Translations under genes and position numbers: made by a program
Shown: positions 28,977 to 37,954 of the stretch, in pieces
Layout of the letters: every line of letters begins with the position of its first letter
How positions within the stretch are numbered: the first letter of the stretch is position 1
The notes under the pieces: generated by a model
The model's input: the letters and a program-made list of their open reading frames with translations, nothing else
What the model was told of the DNA's origin: nothing
Databases searched by the model: none
NCBI GenBank assembly: GCA_919902495.1
Contig: CAKKRC010000038.1
Location: 18,586 to 82,585, forward strand
Reading direction: 5' to 3'
Source of the DNA: Nitrospiria bacterium
GTDB taxonomy: Bacteria > Nitrospirota > UBA9217
DNA length: 64,000 nt

Positions 28977-30368
28977 ATGAAAAGAATATCGGGATTGATC
29001 TTATTGTTTCCGATGCTTATTTTGTTGGCTGGATGCGGGACCGCATTGACACGGGCTGCAAGAGATGGAGACATCGCTGCCATCCAGAAACTGCTCGATC
29101 AGGGGGCAAATATAAATGAAAACGCTATAGTAGGAGGTAGTATGAATGGATCGCTTTTAAGCCAAGCTGCATACTACTGCCGTATTGAGGCGATAAAGTA
29201 TTTAATACATAAAGGAGCTGATATAAATAATGCAACAGGTTGGACAGATTATGGTGCTAGTGGTGGAGGGTTGAGACCTTTGCATATGGCTGCAAGATCT
29301 GGTTGCACAGAGGCAATAAAACTCTTGCTCGATGCAGGCGCTGACATTGATGTAAGAGCAAATGAGCTCTTCGGGACTGCTCTGGCAATAGCCGCATATC
29401 ATGGTAATATTAAGAGCGTAAAATATTTACTTGAAAGAGGGGCTGACGTTGATGATGCAAGCCAAGTTCTTGAAGCGCTTGACGGACTGAGAGAGAGAGG
29501 TGGTAAAGAAGGTCTGGCATTGCTCCAGAAGTTTGAAAAGCAGAAAATTGCGGTCCGGCTTCCTGAAAATACACCTTCTTCCATTGTTGCCAAATCCGAT
29601 GTTGACGAACTTCCTGCAATAAAAGCAAAACTAAATAAAAACTCCTACGCTATCGTTATCGGCATTGAGAATTATCGCCAGAAACTTCCAAAGGCTGATT
29701 ATGCGGTGGCTGATGCAAAGACAATGACAGAATATCTCACAAAGGTGATGGGCTATCCTGATGAGAATGTTATTGCACTCACGAACGACCGCGCGTCCTT
29801 GACGGATTTTATAAAATACTTTGAAAAGTGGCTGCCGAACAATGTTGCGAAAGATAGTTCCGTCTTTATCTATTTCTCAGGCCACGGAGCCCCAAATCCC
29901 AAGACCGGTGACGCCTACTTGGTCCCTTATGATGGAGATCCATCTTTTATAGACGAGACCGGATATTCCCTCAAGCGGATGTATGATGCTCTCGGCAAAA
30001 TGCCTGCTAAGGAAGTGATCATTGCGCTCGATTCCTGCTTCTCCGGTGCCGGCGGCAGGTCGGTGATCGCCAAGGGAGCACGACCCATCGTCCTGTCGAC
30101 CGAGAATCCCGCGATGCTGAGCAAGAACATGACCGTGCTGTCAGCGTCAGCAAGCGATCAGATCAGTTCCACGTACGACGAGAAGGGGCACGGACTATTC
30201 ACCTACTTCATGTTGAAGGGCATCAAGAACGAGGACGTGGTGAAGCAGGACGGCTCGATCGATATCGCATCGCTATTCGATTACATAAAGCCGCAGGTGT
30301 CGAGCATCGCCCGGAAGAAATACAACAACGAGCAGACGCCGCAACTGGTTGGGGCGCAGAAGAACTGA
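28977..30368 (+). CDS. lipoprotein with ankyrin repeats and a caspase-like (peptidase C14) domain
   Basis: 463 residues. A signal peptide ends in the lipobox LLAGC (Cys20). About four ankyrin repeats cover 24-165 (AAIQKLLDQGANIN, LRPLHMAARSGCTEAIKLLLDAGADID, VKYLLERGADVDD). After a linker the caspase domain (about 222-450) has H303 in YFSGHGA and C354 in ALDSCFSG, the intact catalytic dyad. It would be anchored in the membrane facing the periplasm or surface. GGAGA precedes the ATG. The first half is clearly more AT-rich than its neighbours, suggesting transfer. It lies inside the trp operon between the trpB fragment and trpA; no link with tryptophan synthesis is apparent. Confidence 0.88.
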   Translation: MKRISGLILLFPMLILLAGCGTALTRAARDGDIAAIQKLLDQGANINENAIVGGSMNGSLLSQAAYYCRIEAIKYLIHKGADINNATGWTDYGASGGGLRPLHMAARSGCTEAIKLLLDAGADIDVRANELFGTALAIAAYHGNIKSVKYLLERGADVDDASQVLEALDGLRERGGKEGLALLQKFEKQKIAVRLPENTPSSIVAKSDVDELPAIKAKLNKNSYAIVIGIENYRQKLPKADYAVADAKTMTEYLTKVMGYPDENVIALTNDRASLTDFIKYFEKWLPNNVAKDSSVFIYFSGHGAPNPKTGDAYLVPYDGDPSFIDETGYSLKRMYDALGKMPAKEVIIALDSCFSGAGGRSVIAKGARPIVLSTENPAMLSKNMTVLSASASDQISSTYDEKGHGLFTYFMLKGIKNEDVVKQDGSIDIASLFDYIKPQVSSIARKKYNNEQTPQLVGAQKN

Positions 30369-30396
30369 AAGAATACAACGCACGAGACGAGGCGCC

Positions 30397-31209
30397 ATGT
30401 CACGCATCAAGAACACCTTTAACCGGCTGAAGAAGAAGAACGAGAAGGCGCTGATCCCCTATATCATGGCGGGGGACCCCGATCTCGCCACGACGAAGTC
30501 GATCATCCTCGCGATGGAAAAGGCGGGCTGTGATATAATCGAGCTGGGCGCGCCGTTCTCCGATCCGCTGGCGGACGGCCCCACGATCCAGAAGGCAGCT
30601 CTCCGCTCGCTCACGCACCACACGAGCATCAAGGACGTGCTCGGGCTCGTGGCCGATGTCAGGAAAGAAAGCAAGATACCGCTCATCATTATGACCTACT
30701 ACAACCTCATTTTCCATTACGGAGAGGAGCGGTTCGTGAACGACGCGGTGGCCGCGGGCCTGGACGGCGTCATCCTGCCGGACCTCCCCCCCGAGGAGGC
30801 TGGTGCGCTCATCGCCCTGGCGAAGCAGGCGGGGCTCGATACGATCTTCCTGCTGGCGCCCACGAGCACCGACGACCGGATCAAGGCGGTCAGCAAGGTA
30901 TCCCAGGGCTTCATCTACTATGTTTCGCTCACCGGCGTGACCGGTTCCCACCTCGGCCTCCAACAGGCGGCCATCAAGGATTCCCTCGCCCGGATCAAGG
31001 CGCAGACGGACAAGCCCGTCGCCGTGGGATTCGGCATCGCGACGGCGGACCAGGCGGCGCAGGTGGCGGGGTCGGGCGCTGACGGGGTGATCGTGGGGAG
31101 CGCCCTGGTGAAGGTGATCGAGGAGAACAGCGGTTCACCGGACCTGGTGGCAAAGGCGGCCGCGTTCGTGAAGGCCCTGAAGCAGGGCGTCCTTACGGTC
31201 ACGCAGTAA
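30397..31209 (+). CDS. trpA: tryptophan synthase alpha chain
   Basis: 270 residues from ATG 30397 (MSRIKNTF). It splits indole-3-glycerol phosphate and passes indole to TrpB. Catalytic E49 (IIELGAPFSDP) and D60 (LADGPTIQ) are in place; YYVSLTGVTGS and GFGIATADQA are family motifs. It starts 28 bases after the caspase gene and is still on the same strand, so its expression now depends on transcription through about 2.1 kb of inserted genes or on an internal promoter. Last gene of the tryptophan pathway. Confidence 0.96.
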   Translation: MSRIKNTFNRLKKKNEKALIPYIMAGDPDLATTKSIILAMEKAGCDIIELGAPFSDPLADGPTIQKAALRSLTHHTSIKDVLGLVADVRKESKIPLIIMTYYNLIFHYGEERFVNDAVAAGLDGVILPDLPPEEAGALIALAKQAGLDTIFLLAPTSTDDRIKAVSKVSQGFIYYVSLTGVTGSHLGLQQAAIKDSLARIKAQTDKPVAVGFGIATADQAAQVAGSGADGVIVGSALVKVIEENSGSPDLVAKAAAFVKALKQGVLTVTQ

Positions 31210-31236
31210 GGCCTGCCGGAAGGAGGTGCTTGTCCC

Positions 31237-32970
31237 ATGAGGAAAGCGGCAACGAAAAAACCTGCAACGGCCAAAAAAGCAGCCGCACCGAAGCGGCCGG
31301 CAGCGCAGAAGCAGGCCACTGATACCCTGCGCATCCAGGCGCAGGCGCTGAAGGAACTGGTCTCGCTCGAAAAGATCAAGCAGGAATTCCTGCACGACAA
31401 CGTGACCGGGGCCGCGGAGCTCGACACGCTCCTCGGCGACTACCTCAAAGTGATCCTGAAGCTCACCCGCACCCAGGCAGGGTCCATTATGCTCAGGGAG
31501 GGCGACCACTTGGTGTTCCGTGCCAGCCGGGGCCCCAAATCCGCATCGCTCCTCGGGCGGAGCATACCGCTCGACGAAGGGATCGCCGGATGGGTGGCGC
31601 GGTCGGGGAAGGCCTACCTAAGCTCCGATGTGGCGAAAGACACGCTGTGGAGCAGCAAGATCAGCGCCGAACTTCGCTTTGCCACGAAGAACATCCTTGC
31701 CGCTCCCCTGAAGACCGCGGACAGCGTCACCGGCGTCGTGGAGGTGATCAACAAGGTCAACGGCATGCCCTTCGACAAGGACGACAAGGACATGCTCGAG
31801 GTCCTGTCGGGGCAGCTCGCCCTCGACGTCGCCTATGTCCAGTTCCTGGGGAGCAGCCGCAAAGAGGCCGCACGGAAGGCCATGCAGACCCAGTTCTCCA
31901 TGGTGCTGAATTCCACGCTGGACCAGCGCGAGATCCGGAAACGGGCCATGGAGGCCGCGACGAGCCTCCTGGACGCCGAGGTCGGATCGCTCCTGCTGGT
32001 GGACGAGAGAACGAACGAGCTGTTCTTCGAGGTCGCGCTCGGCAAACAGGGAGAGCAGCTGAAGCAGGTGCGGCTCCGCATGGGCGAGGGGATCGCCGGC
32101 TGGGTGGCCGCGAACGATCAGGCCGCCCTCGTGAACGACGTGGCGAACGATCCCCGCTATTACAAGAAGGCGCAGCACATCACCCAGTTCGTGACCCGGA
32201 ACATGGTCTGCGTGCCGGTCCGCTCCCGCGGGAAGGTCATCGGCGTGCTTCAGGCAATCAACAAGAAGGACAACGGCCTGTTCACCGAGCAGGACCTGGA
32301 TGACGTTTGGACGCTGGCGAACCAGGTGGCGGTAGCGCTCGAGAACGCAAACCTCTACGCCGAGCTGCAGGATACCTTTCTGAACACGGCAGAGGCCCTC
32401 GCCGCCGCGGTGGAAAAAAAGGACCCGTACACCGGCGGCCATATCATGCGGGTGGTGGAATACAGCATGGCGATCGCCAAACATATGTCGCGGACGATCA
32501 GCGACATGGCCCAGCTCAGGCTTGCCGCGGTCCTGCACGACATCGGCAAGATCGGGATCAAGGACAGCGTGCTCCTGAAGCAGGGGAGGCTCACGGACGA
32601 CGAGATGGCCCACATGCGCGAGCACCCGCTCGTGGGCGACGACATCATGGGGCATATCGAGCAGATGAAGACCGTGCGGAAGGTGATGCGCGCCCACCAT
32701 GAGAAATGGGACGGCAGCGGCTATCCCGACGGCCTCAAGGGCGAATCCATACCGCTGCACGCGAGGATCATCCTGGTGGCGGACACCCTGGACGCCATGA
32801 CCACGGACCGGCCCTACCGGAAGGCCGCCGACCTTCCGGCCGCCGTGGAGGAGGTCAAGCGGTTCATGGGCAAGGAGTTCGATCCCGTGGTGGCAGAGGC
32901 ATTCTTCAAGGCCTGCGAATGCGGGGACATTATCGTGCGCAAAGGGACGACGGAAAACCGGGAGACGTAG
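31237..32970 (+). CDS. double GAF - HD-GYP protein
   Basis: 577 residues. A Lys/Ala-rich tail (1-27) precedes two GAF domains (about 55-205 and 225-375, each with the GIAGWVA motif), then HD-GYP at about 385-565: HD 434-435 in VLHDIGKIGI and GYP 495-497 in DGSGYPDGL, with HHEKW before it. Intact motifs suggest c-di-GMP hydrolysis controlled by ligands of the GAF domains, possibly cyclic nucleotides given the cAMP genes next door; that is inference. GGAGG precedes the ATG and the gene is 27 bases behind trpA. Confidence 0.88.
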   Translation: MRKAATKKPATAKKAAAPKRPAAQKQATDTLRIQAQALKELVSLEKIKQEFLHDNVTGAAELDTLLGDYLKVILKLTRTQAGSIMLREGDHLVFRASRGPKSASLLGRSIPLDEGIAGWVARSGKAYLSSDVAKDTLWSSKISAELRFATKNILAAPLKTADSVTGVVEVINKVNGMPFDKDDKDMLEVLSGQLALDVAYVQFLGSSRKEAARKAMQTQFSMVLNSTLDQREIRKRAMEAATSLLDAEVGSLLLVDERTNELFFEVALGKQGEQLKQVRLRMGEGIAGWVAANDQAALVNDVANDPRYYKKAQHITQFVTRNMVCVPVRSRGKVIGVLQAINKKDNGLFTEQDLDDVWTLANQVAVALENANLYAELQDTFLNTAEALAAAVEKKDPYTGGHIMRVVEYSMAIAKHMSRTISDMAQLRLAAVLHDIGKIGIKDSVLLKQGRLTDDEMAHMREHPLVGDDIMGHIEQMKTVRKVMRAHHEKWDGSGYPDGLKGESIPLHARIILVADTLDAMTTDRPYRKAADLPAAVEEVKRFMGKEFDPVVAEAFFKACECGDIIVRKGTTENRET

Positions 32971-32971
32971 T

Positions 32972-33070
32972 TCAATTGCGGATTGCGAATTGCGGATTGC
33001 GGATTGCGGATTGATGACCGGTAGAACTTAATAAAATCCGCAATCCGAAATCCGAAATCCGCAATTCGAT
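32972..33070. repeat. hairpin word element upstream of the CRP-type gene
   Basis: GCGGATTGCGAATTGCGGAT (32979-32998, words continuing to about 33013) is answered by ATCCGCAATCCGAAATCCG (33038-33056, words to about 33068). Loop about 25 bases. It fills the gap between the HD-GYP and CRP-type genes. Confidence 0.8.
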
Positions 33071-33083
33071 AAGGGGGTAGGAT

Positions 33084-33725
33084 ATGGCAGAAGCGCAGTC
33101 ACCAATGTTCGCAAAGTTCGGGAAAAGCTTTCCCGCAGGTACCGTCCTTTTCCGAGAGGGCGACAAGGGCGAGGAGATGTTCATCCTGCAGTCCGGGAAA
33201 GTAAAGATCAGCAAGAAGATCAGGGGTGTGGAAAAGACCCTCGCCACGCTCGAGAAGGGCGAGTTCTTCGGGGAAATGGCGATCCTGAACGACAAGCCGC
33301 GCTCCGCGTCGGCCGAAACGATCGAGGACTGCGACATGCTCGTCATCGACCGCAAGACCTTCGAGACCCTGCTTCGGAGCAATGTGGAGATCGCCATCCG
33401 TTTCATCAAGCGGCTCGCGGACCGGCTTCGCGAGACGAACGATCAGATGGAGGCCCTGATGATCAGGGACAATACCAGCCGGCTGGTCAATATCCTTGCC
33501 AAGCTGGTGCGGGAGAAGAAGGGCGCGATCTCCATCTCGATCGATGAGCTTGCAGGGATGGCAGGCATAGAAGGCGAACAGGCCAAGATGATCCTGGAGA
33601 AGCTCGCCAGCGTCCGCATCCTGACGCTCGGCGCGGACGAACATGTGTCAATCGCGAACCAGGAGCAGGTGGACCGGCTGCTCCGGTATCTTGAGATGCG
33701 TGAGATCTTCGGAGAAATGGTTTAA
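33084..33725 (+). CDS. Crp/Fnr-family cyclic nucleotide-responsive regulator
   Basis: 213 residues. The cyclic-nucleotide domain (about 10-125) has the phosphate-binding cassette GEFFGEMAILNDKPRSASA (59-77) with Glu and Arg in place, consistent with cAMP or cGMP binding rather than an Fe-S cluster. A long dimer helix leads to a winged HTH (about 145-205; SIDELAGMAGIEGEQAKMIL), which is less canonical than in Crp. It is the sensor of the cAMP circuit whose cyclase and phosphodiesterase genes follow. GGGGGTAGG lies before the ATG. Confidence 0.85.
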   Translation: MAEAQSPMFAKFGKSFPAGTVLFREGDKGEEMFILQSGKVKISKKIRGVEKTLATLEKGEFFGEMAILNDKPRSASAETIEDCDMLVIDRKTFETLLRSNVEIAIRFIKRLADRLRETNDQMEALMIRDNTSRLVNILAKLVREKKGAISISIDELAGMAGIEGEQAKMILEKLASVRILTLGADEHVSIANQEQVDRLLRYLEMREIFGEMV

Positions 33726-33728
33726 CAG

Positions 33729-33796
33729 ACGATAGGCGTCAGGCGATAGGGCGGGTAACGATCCGGTAATCCCTTTACGCCTAACCCCTTACGGTA
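33729..33796. repeat. hairpin word element upstream of the adenylate cyclase
   Basis: GGCGTCAGGCGATAGGGCG (33736 onward) is answered by CCCTTTACGCCTAACCCCTT (33770-33789). It fills the spacer between the regulator and cyclase genes. Confidence 0.6.
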
Positions 33797-33813
33797 ATGA
33801 ACGGGAGCCATAC

Positions 33814-35724
33814 ATGCATTTACCCAATATCAAGAGGACCGGCATTTACATCGCCCTGATCGTTGCGGTCACGCTTTCCCTGCTGCACACGATGAACTTC
33901 AACTTCTTCGAGGTCCTGGAGGCCAAGACCCTCGACGTCCAGTTCAAGTTGCGGGGGCCGGTCAAGCCGGGCCCCGAGACGGTGATCGCGACGATCGACG
34001 AACGAAGCATCAAGAACCTCGGGAGGTTCCCCTGGCCCCGTTCCACCTGGGGCCGCGTGGTGGACCGGTTGACCGAGGAGGGCGCAAAGGTCATCGTGTT
34101 TGACGTGTTCTTTGCAGAGCCTGAGACGGTCGCTTCCGACGATCTGTTCCAGCGCGCCATTATGCAGAGCGGGCGGGTTGTCCTGCCGGTCGTCTTCGAT
34201 TTCGTAGAGGGCGGCGACAAGGAGACGGGTTTCACCGACCAGAAACTGGACTTTCTCCTCCCGTCGGCGTACATGGCGATGAAGAACACCGAATCCCCCT
34301 TCGGCGCCCCCCCGGCAAAGATGGTCCTGCCGACGCTCCTCCGGTTCTCGACCTTCGCCAGGACCCTCGCGCATATCAACATGAGCCCCGACATCGACGG
34401 GACCCTTCGCTGGGAGATGCTTGCCGTCGAGTACCAGGGCGATTACTACGCCCCCATCGGCCTGCAGGCGGCGCGGTTGTACCTCGACGTCCCGCCGGAG
34501 AAGATGACGCTCGATTTCTCCGGTTCCGTCCAGGTCGGCAATACGGTCATCCCCACCGATGAGTTCGGCAGGATGCTGATCAATTACCGCGGTCCGAACA
34601 AGACCTTTCCGATGTATCCCATCTCGGACCTTCTCGACCGGAGGCTTCCGGCAGGCGCGTTCAAGGACAAGATCGTCCTGATCGGCGCGACGGCCATCGG
34701 GATCTATGACCTGCGCGTGACGCCGTTCTCGACGAACATGGCGGGGATCGAAAAACACGCCAGCGTGGTGGACAACATCCTCCGGGGGGATTTCCTGCGC
34801 AGGGCGCTGGACCTCGATATCCCGCTCATCTTCGTCTTTACGCTCATCCTCGGCATCCTGATCCCGCGTCTCGGCGCAAAGGCCGGCGTCGCCCTGTTCC
34901 TCCTGCTGTTCGCCGGGTACTCGGTCTTTGTCTATTACCTGTTCGCGTCAAAGGGCATCTGGTTCAGCTACATCTACCCCGCATCGGCGCTCTTTTTCGG
35001 CTATACGAGCCAGACGGCCTACCGTTTCTTTACCGAGGAGCGCCGCGCACGGGACATCCGGAAGATGTTCTCCAGCTACGTGTCGAAACGCATTGTGGAC
35101 GAACTGATCCGGGACCCGAGCAAGGCAAAGCTCGGCGGCGACCGCAAGGAGATCTCGGTGCTGTTTTCCGACATCCGGGGATTCACCTCCTTCTCCGAGA
35201 AGCATCGGCCGGAAGAGGTCGTAACGCAGCTGAACGAGTATCTCGGGGCCATGACGAGCGTCGTCTTCGAATATGACGGCACGCTCGACAAGTTCGTGGG
35301 CGACGCGGTGATGGCCTTCTGGGGGGCGCCGCTCGACCAGGCCGACCACGCCGAGCGGGCGTGCAGGTGCGCGCTGTCCATGATCGGAAAACTGCAGGAG
35401 CTCCAGAAGAAGTGGGAGTCCGAGGGGAGATACGTGATCGACATCGGGGTCGGCATCAACACCGGCGACATGATCGTCGGGAACATGGGCGCCGAGGGCA
35501 AGAAGATGGACTTCACCGTCATCGGCGACAACGTGAACCTGGGCGCCCGGTTAGAGAGCTTGACAAGAAAGTATAATAATCATATTATCATATCGGAATT
35601 TACCTATAGCAGGGTAAAGGACCTCGTGAAGGTGAACGAACTCGGCTCGGTGACCGTCAAGGGCAAGGAGCAGCCCGTCGTGATCTATGACCTGGTGGGG
35701 ATCAAGGACGAAAGCACCAAATAA
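33814..35724 (+). CDS. CHASE2-domain class III adenylate/guanylate cyclase
   Basis: 636 residues. An N-terminal membrane helix (10-28), an extracytoplasmic CHASE2 sensor (about 35-330, with IDERSIKNLGRFPWPRSTWG), two or three membrane helices (about 335-410) and a cyclase domain (about 435-620). Metal-binding aspartates are near 453 (LFSDIRGFTSF) and 497 (DKFVGDAVMAFWG), with TVIGDNVNLGARLE for the transition-state residues. Family knowledge: CHASE2 cyclases respond to external signals. Product cAMP is likely because a CRP-type regulator and a cAMP phosphodiesterase flank it, but cGMP is not excluded. GGGAG precedes the ATG. Confidence 0.9.
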   Translation: MHLPNIKRTGIYIALIVAVTLSLLHTMNFNFFEVLEAKTLDVQFKLRGPVKPGPETVIATIDERSIKNLGRFPWPRSTWGRVVDRLTEEGAKVIVFDVFFAEPETVASDDLFQRAIMQSGRVVLPVVFDFVEGGDKETGFTDQKLDFLLPSAYMAMKNTESPFGAPPAKMVLPTLLRFSTFARTLAHINMSPDIDGTLRWEMLAVEYQGDYYAPIGLQAARLYLDVPPEKMTLDFSGSVQVGNTVIPTDEFGRMLINYRGPNKTFPMYPISDLLDRRLPAGAFKDKIVLIGATAIGIYDLRVTPFSTNMAGIEKHASVVDNILRGDFLRRALDLDIPLIFVFTLILGILIPRLGAKAGVALFLLLFAGYSVFVYYLFASKGIWFSYIYPASALFFGYTSQTAYRFFTEERRARDIRKMFSSYVSKRIVDELIRDPSKAKLGGDRKEISVLFSDIRGFTSFSEKHRPEEVVTQLNEYLGAMTSVVFEYDGTLDKFVGDAVMAFWGAPLDQADHAERACRCALSMIGKLQELQKKWESEGRYVIDIGVGINTGDMIVGNMGAEGKKMDFTVIGDNVNLGARLESLTRKYNNHIIISEFTYSRVKDLVKVNELGSVTVKGKEQPVVIYDLVGIKDESTK

Positions 35725-35841
35725 CAATATTCAAATCACAAATAAATTTCAAAGTCCAATGAAGCAAATTTCAAACGTTTCGGACATTGGAGTTTTAATT
35801 TTGGATATTATTTGAAATTTGTCGTTTGGGGTTTGAAATTT
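35725..35841. repeat. AT-rich hairpin word element upstream of the phosphodiesterase
   Basis: Words such as CAAATAAATTTCAAAGTCCAA and CAAATTTCAAACG (35739-35780) are answered by TTTGAAATTTGTCG and TTTGAAATTTT (35810-35841), with GTTTAAT-type words between. Same architecture as the GC-rich elements but different words. Confidence 0.6.
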
Positions 35842-35861
35842 TCTTTCCCCGAGGAGACTGA

Positions 35862-36629
35862 ATGAAGGTAAAAGTACTGGGGTGCTCAGGATCGGAAACG
35901 ATCGGGCATATGCCCCCCGGCTTCCTCGTGAACGACCGGGTGATGCTGGATGCGGGCACCATCAGCGCGGCGCTCAGTATCGGGGCGCAGAGCAGGATCA
36001 CCGACATCTTCATCAGCCATACCCACCTGGACCACATCAAGGGGGTCCTGTTCCTGGCGGACAACATCATCGGCCGGAACAAACAGCCCGTCAACATCCG
36101 GGCGATCCCGAAGGTCATCGATGCCATCAAAAAACACCTGATGAACGACCTGATCTGGCCGGACTTCACGAAGATACCCACGCCGAAGGACCCGGTGCTT
36201 GCCTATAAACCGTTCCCCGCCGGCAAGTTCATCAAGGTGGCGGGCCTCACGGTCAAGGCGATCCCCATGACCCATCCCGTGCCCGCGGTCGGCTTCCTGG
36301 TGAGCGACGGGAAGTCCTCGTTCATCTATAGCGCGGATACGGGCCCCAACGAGGGTCTGTGGGCCGAGGCGAAGAAGGTAAAGAACCTGAAGGGCATCAT
36401 TGTCGATACGTCCTTTCCGAACAGCATGGATTTTGTCGCCGGCTTGAGCGGTCACTTCACCCCTGCCCAGCTTCACGAGGACCTCACGAAGGCCAGGGTT
36501 GCGAACAGCGTGCCGATCTTCGTTTATCACATCAAACCCGTGCATAAGAATCGGGTGATCAAGGAACTTCGCGCCCTGGGGAGAAAGAATGTCAAGATCC
36601 TTCAGGAAGGGAAGACCTATACGTTCTAG
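35862..36629 (+). CDS. class II cyclic-nucleotide phosphodiesterase, metallo-beta-lactamase fold
   Basis: 255 residues. The metal motif SHTHLDHIKG (H53, H55, D57, H58), later SADTGP and VYHIKPVHKNRV supply the binuclear metal ligands. The N terminus KVLGCSGSETIGHMPPGFLV matches CpdP/yeast Pde1-type cAMP phosphodiesterases. Cytosolic, no signal peptide. It would switch off the signal made by the upstream cyclase, completing a make-sense-degrade set in three consecutive genes. GAGGAG lies before the ATG. Confidence 0.85.
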   Translation: MKVKVLGCSGSETIGHMPPGFLVNDRVMLDAGTISAALSIGAQSRITDIFISHTHLDHIKGVLFLADNIIGRNKQPVNIRAIPKVIDAIKKHLMNDLIWPDFTKIPTPKDPVLAYKPFPAGKFIKVAGLTVKAIPMTHPVPAVGFLVSDGKSSFIYSADTGPNEGLWAEAKKVKNLKGIIVDTSFPNSMDFVAGLSGHFTPAQLHEDLTKARVANSVPIFVYHIKPVHKNRVIKELRALGRKNVKILQEGKTYTF

Positions 36630-36635
36630 GAAATG

Positions 36636-36744
36636 CTAGATCCGAAGTACGAAGTCCGGGACCATGGCAGCGTTCGATGACACCGCTTTGAATGTCGGCG
36701 ATCTGCATTGTTCCGGACCGTTCGCTTCGGATTTCGTATTTGCG
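36636..36744. repeat. hairpin word element upstream of accD
   Basis: GATCCGAAGTACGAAGTCC (36640 onward) is answered by CGCTTCGGATTTCGTATTTG (36722-36741). It fills the spacer before accD. Confidence 0.65.
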
Positions 36745-36752
36745 GGAGAGAT

Positions 36753-37598
36753 ATGGCCTGGTTCAAAAAAGAACGACCGGAGAAACTGAGCTCCGAGACG
36801 CCGGCGAAGAAGGTCAAGATCCCGGAAGGTCTCTGGGTCAAGTGCGATAACTGCAAGGAGATCATCTACCGCAAAGAGGTTGAGAAGAACTTCAAGGTGT
36901 GCCCGAAGTGCGACTACCACTTCCGCATCACGGCATCGGAGCGGCTTCCCTATCTCGTAGACGAGGGCACCTTCCTTGAGGTGGAGGACGGGCTTTCCCC
37001 CCGGGACGTCCTGGGTTTCAAGGACTACAGGGACAAGCTCAAGAGCAGCCGCAAGAAGACCGGCCTCAAGGACGCTATCATCTCCGGCGAGGCCAAGATC
37101 GGCGGCCATCCCGTGCAGCTCGTGGTCATGGACTTCAACTTCATGGGCGGCAGCATGGGCTCCGTCGTGGGCGAGAAGATCGCCCGGGCAGTTGAGCGGG
37201 CCATCGATACGAAGACACCGTTCATCTCGGTAGCATGCTCGGGCGGCGCCAGGATGCAGGAGGGGATCCTCTCGCTTATGCAGATGGCCAAGACCTCCGC
37301 CGCCACAGCGCGTTTGGCCGAGGCCGGCCTTCCGTTCATCTCCATCCTGACGGACCCGACCTTCGGCGGTGTGACGGCGAGCTTCGCCATGCTGGGCGAC
37401 CTTATCCTCGCCGAGCCGAAGAGCCTCATCGGTTTCGCCGGTCCCCGGGTCATTGAACAGACCATCAAACAGCAGCTCCCGCCCGGTTTCCAGCGCGCGG
37501 AGTTCCTCAGGGAACACGGCATGATCGACATGATCGTGAACCGGAAGGACCTGCACGCTACGCTTGCCCGGATCCTTGAATTCTTTGCCAGCGAGTGA
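36753..37598 (+). CDS. accD: acetyl-CoA carboxylase carboxyltransferase subunit beta
   Basis: 281 residues from ATG 36753 ([11 protein letters not shown]) with GGGAGAG before it. The N-terminal zinc ribbon has C31, C34, C50 and C53 (CDNC, CPKC). The crotonase-like core includes [29 protein letters not shown] residues ([12 protein letters not shown]) and [11 protein letters not shown]. With AccA it transfers carboxyl from biotin to acetyl-CoA, the first step of fatty acid synthesis. accD often follows trpA; here the signalling genes stand between them. Confidence 0.96.
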   Translation: MAWFKKERPEKLSSETPAKKVKIPEGLWVKCDNCKEIIYRKEVEKNFKVCPKCDYHFRITASERLPYLVDEGTFLEVEDGLSPRDVLGFKDYRDKLKSSRKKTGLKDAIISGEAKIGGHPVQLVVMDFNFMGGSMGSVVGEKIARAVERAIDTKTPFISVACSGGARMQEGILSLMQMAKTSAATARLAEAGLPFISILTDPTFGGVTASFAMLGDLILAEPKSLIGFAGPRVIEQTIKQQLPPGFQRAEFLREHGMIDMIVNRKDLHATLARILEFFASE

Positions 37599-37726
37599 GA
37601 TCGCCAAAGACATCATCCTGTCCCCGTTCAACCCACGGCGCTGACCAACCGTACAATTCTTGACTTCCCTTTCGAACCTCGATATATTGGAGTAACAATT
37701 TTCTTACGGTTATTCCTTCGATATAT

Positions 37727-37945
37727 CCCTGACCCAGAAAAGCCGGAACCAACAACAGAGGCAGGCATCTCTCGCAAAGCCGCAAAGAGCGCAAAGGGAA
37801 CCATGAGTCAAATGCTTTTTGATTGGTTCAAATCCAAATGCAATTGCCTTTCTTTGCGAGCTTGGCGTCTCGCTTAGAAGCGCCTACTTTCGGTTGCGAG
37901 AAAAATTCTTGCCGTTTTGAGAATATTTTGATTCTTTCGTAACTG
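37727..37945. repeat. dispersed hairpin element, copy 3 of 4
   Basis: Left end CCCTGACCCAGAAAAGCCGG (37727) resembles the ends of copies 1 and 2; right end closes with GATTCTTTCGTAACTGAG (37930-37947), complementary to CAGTTACGAAAGAATC. Inside, CTCGCAAAGCCGCAAAGAG is answered by CTTTCTTTGCGAGC. The right end stops just before the Shine-Dalgarno GAGGTG of the DUF362 gene. Confidence 0.8.
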
Positions 37946-37954
37946 AGGTGTTCC

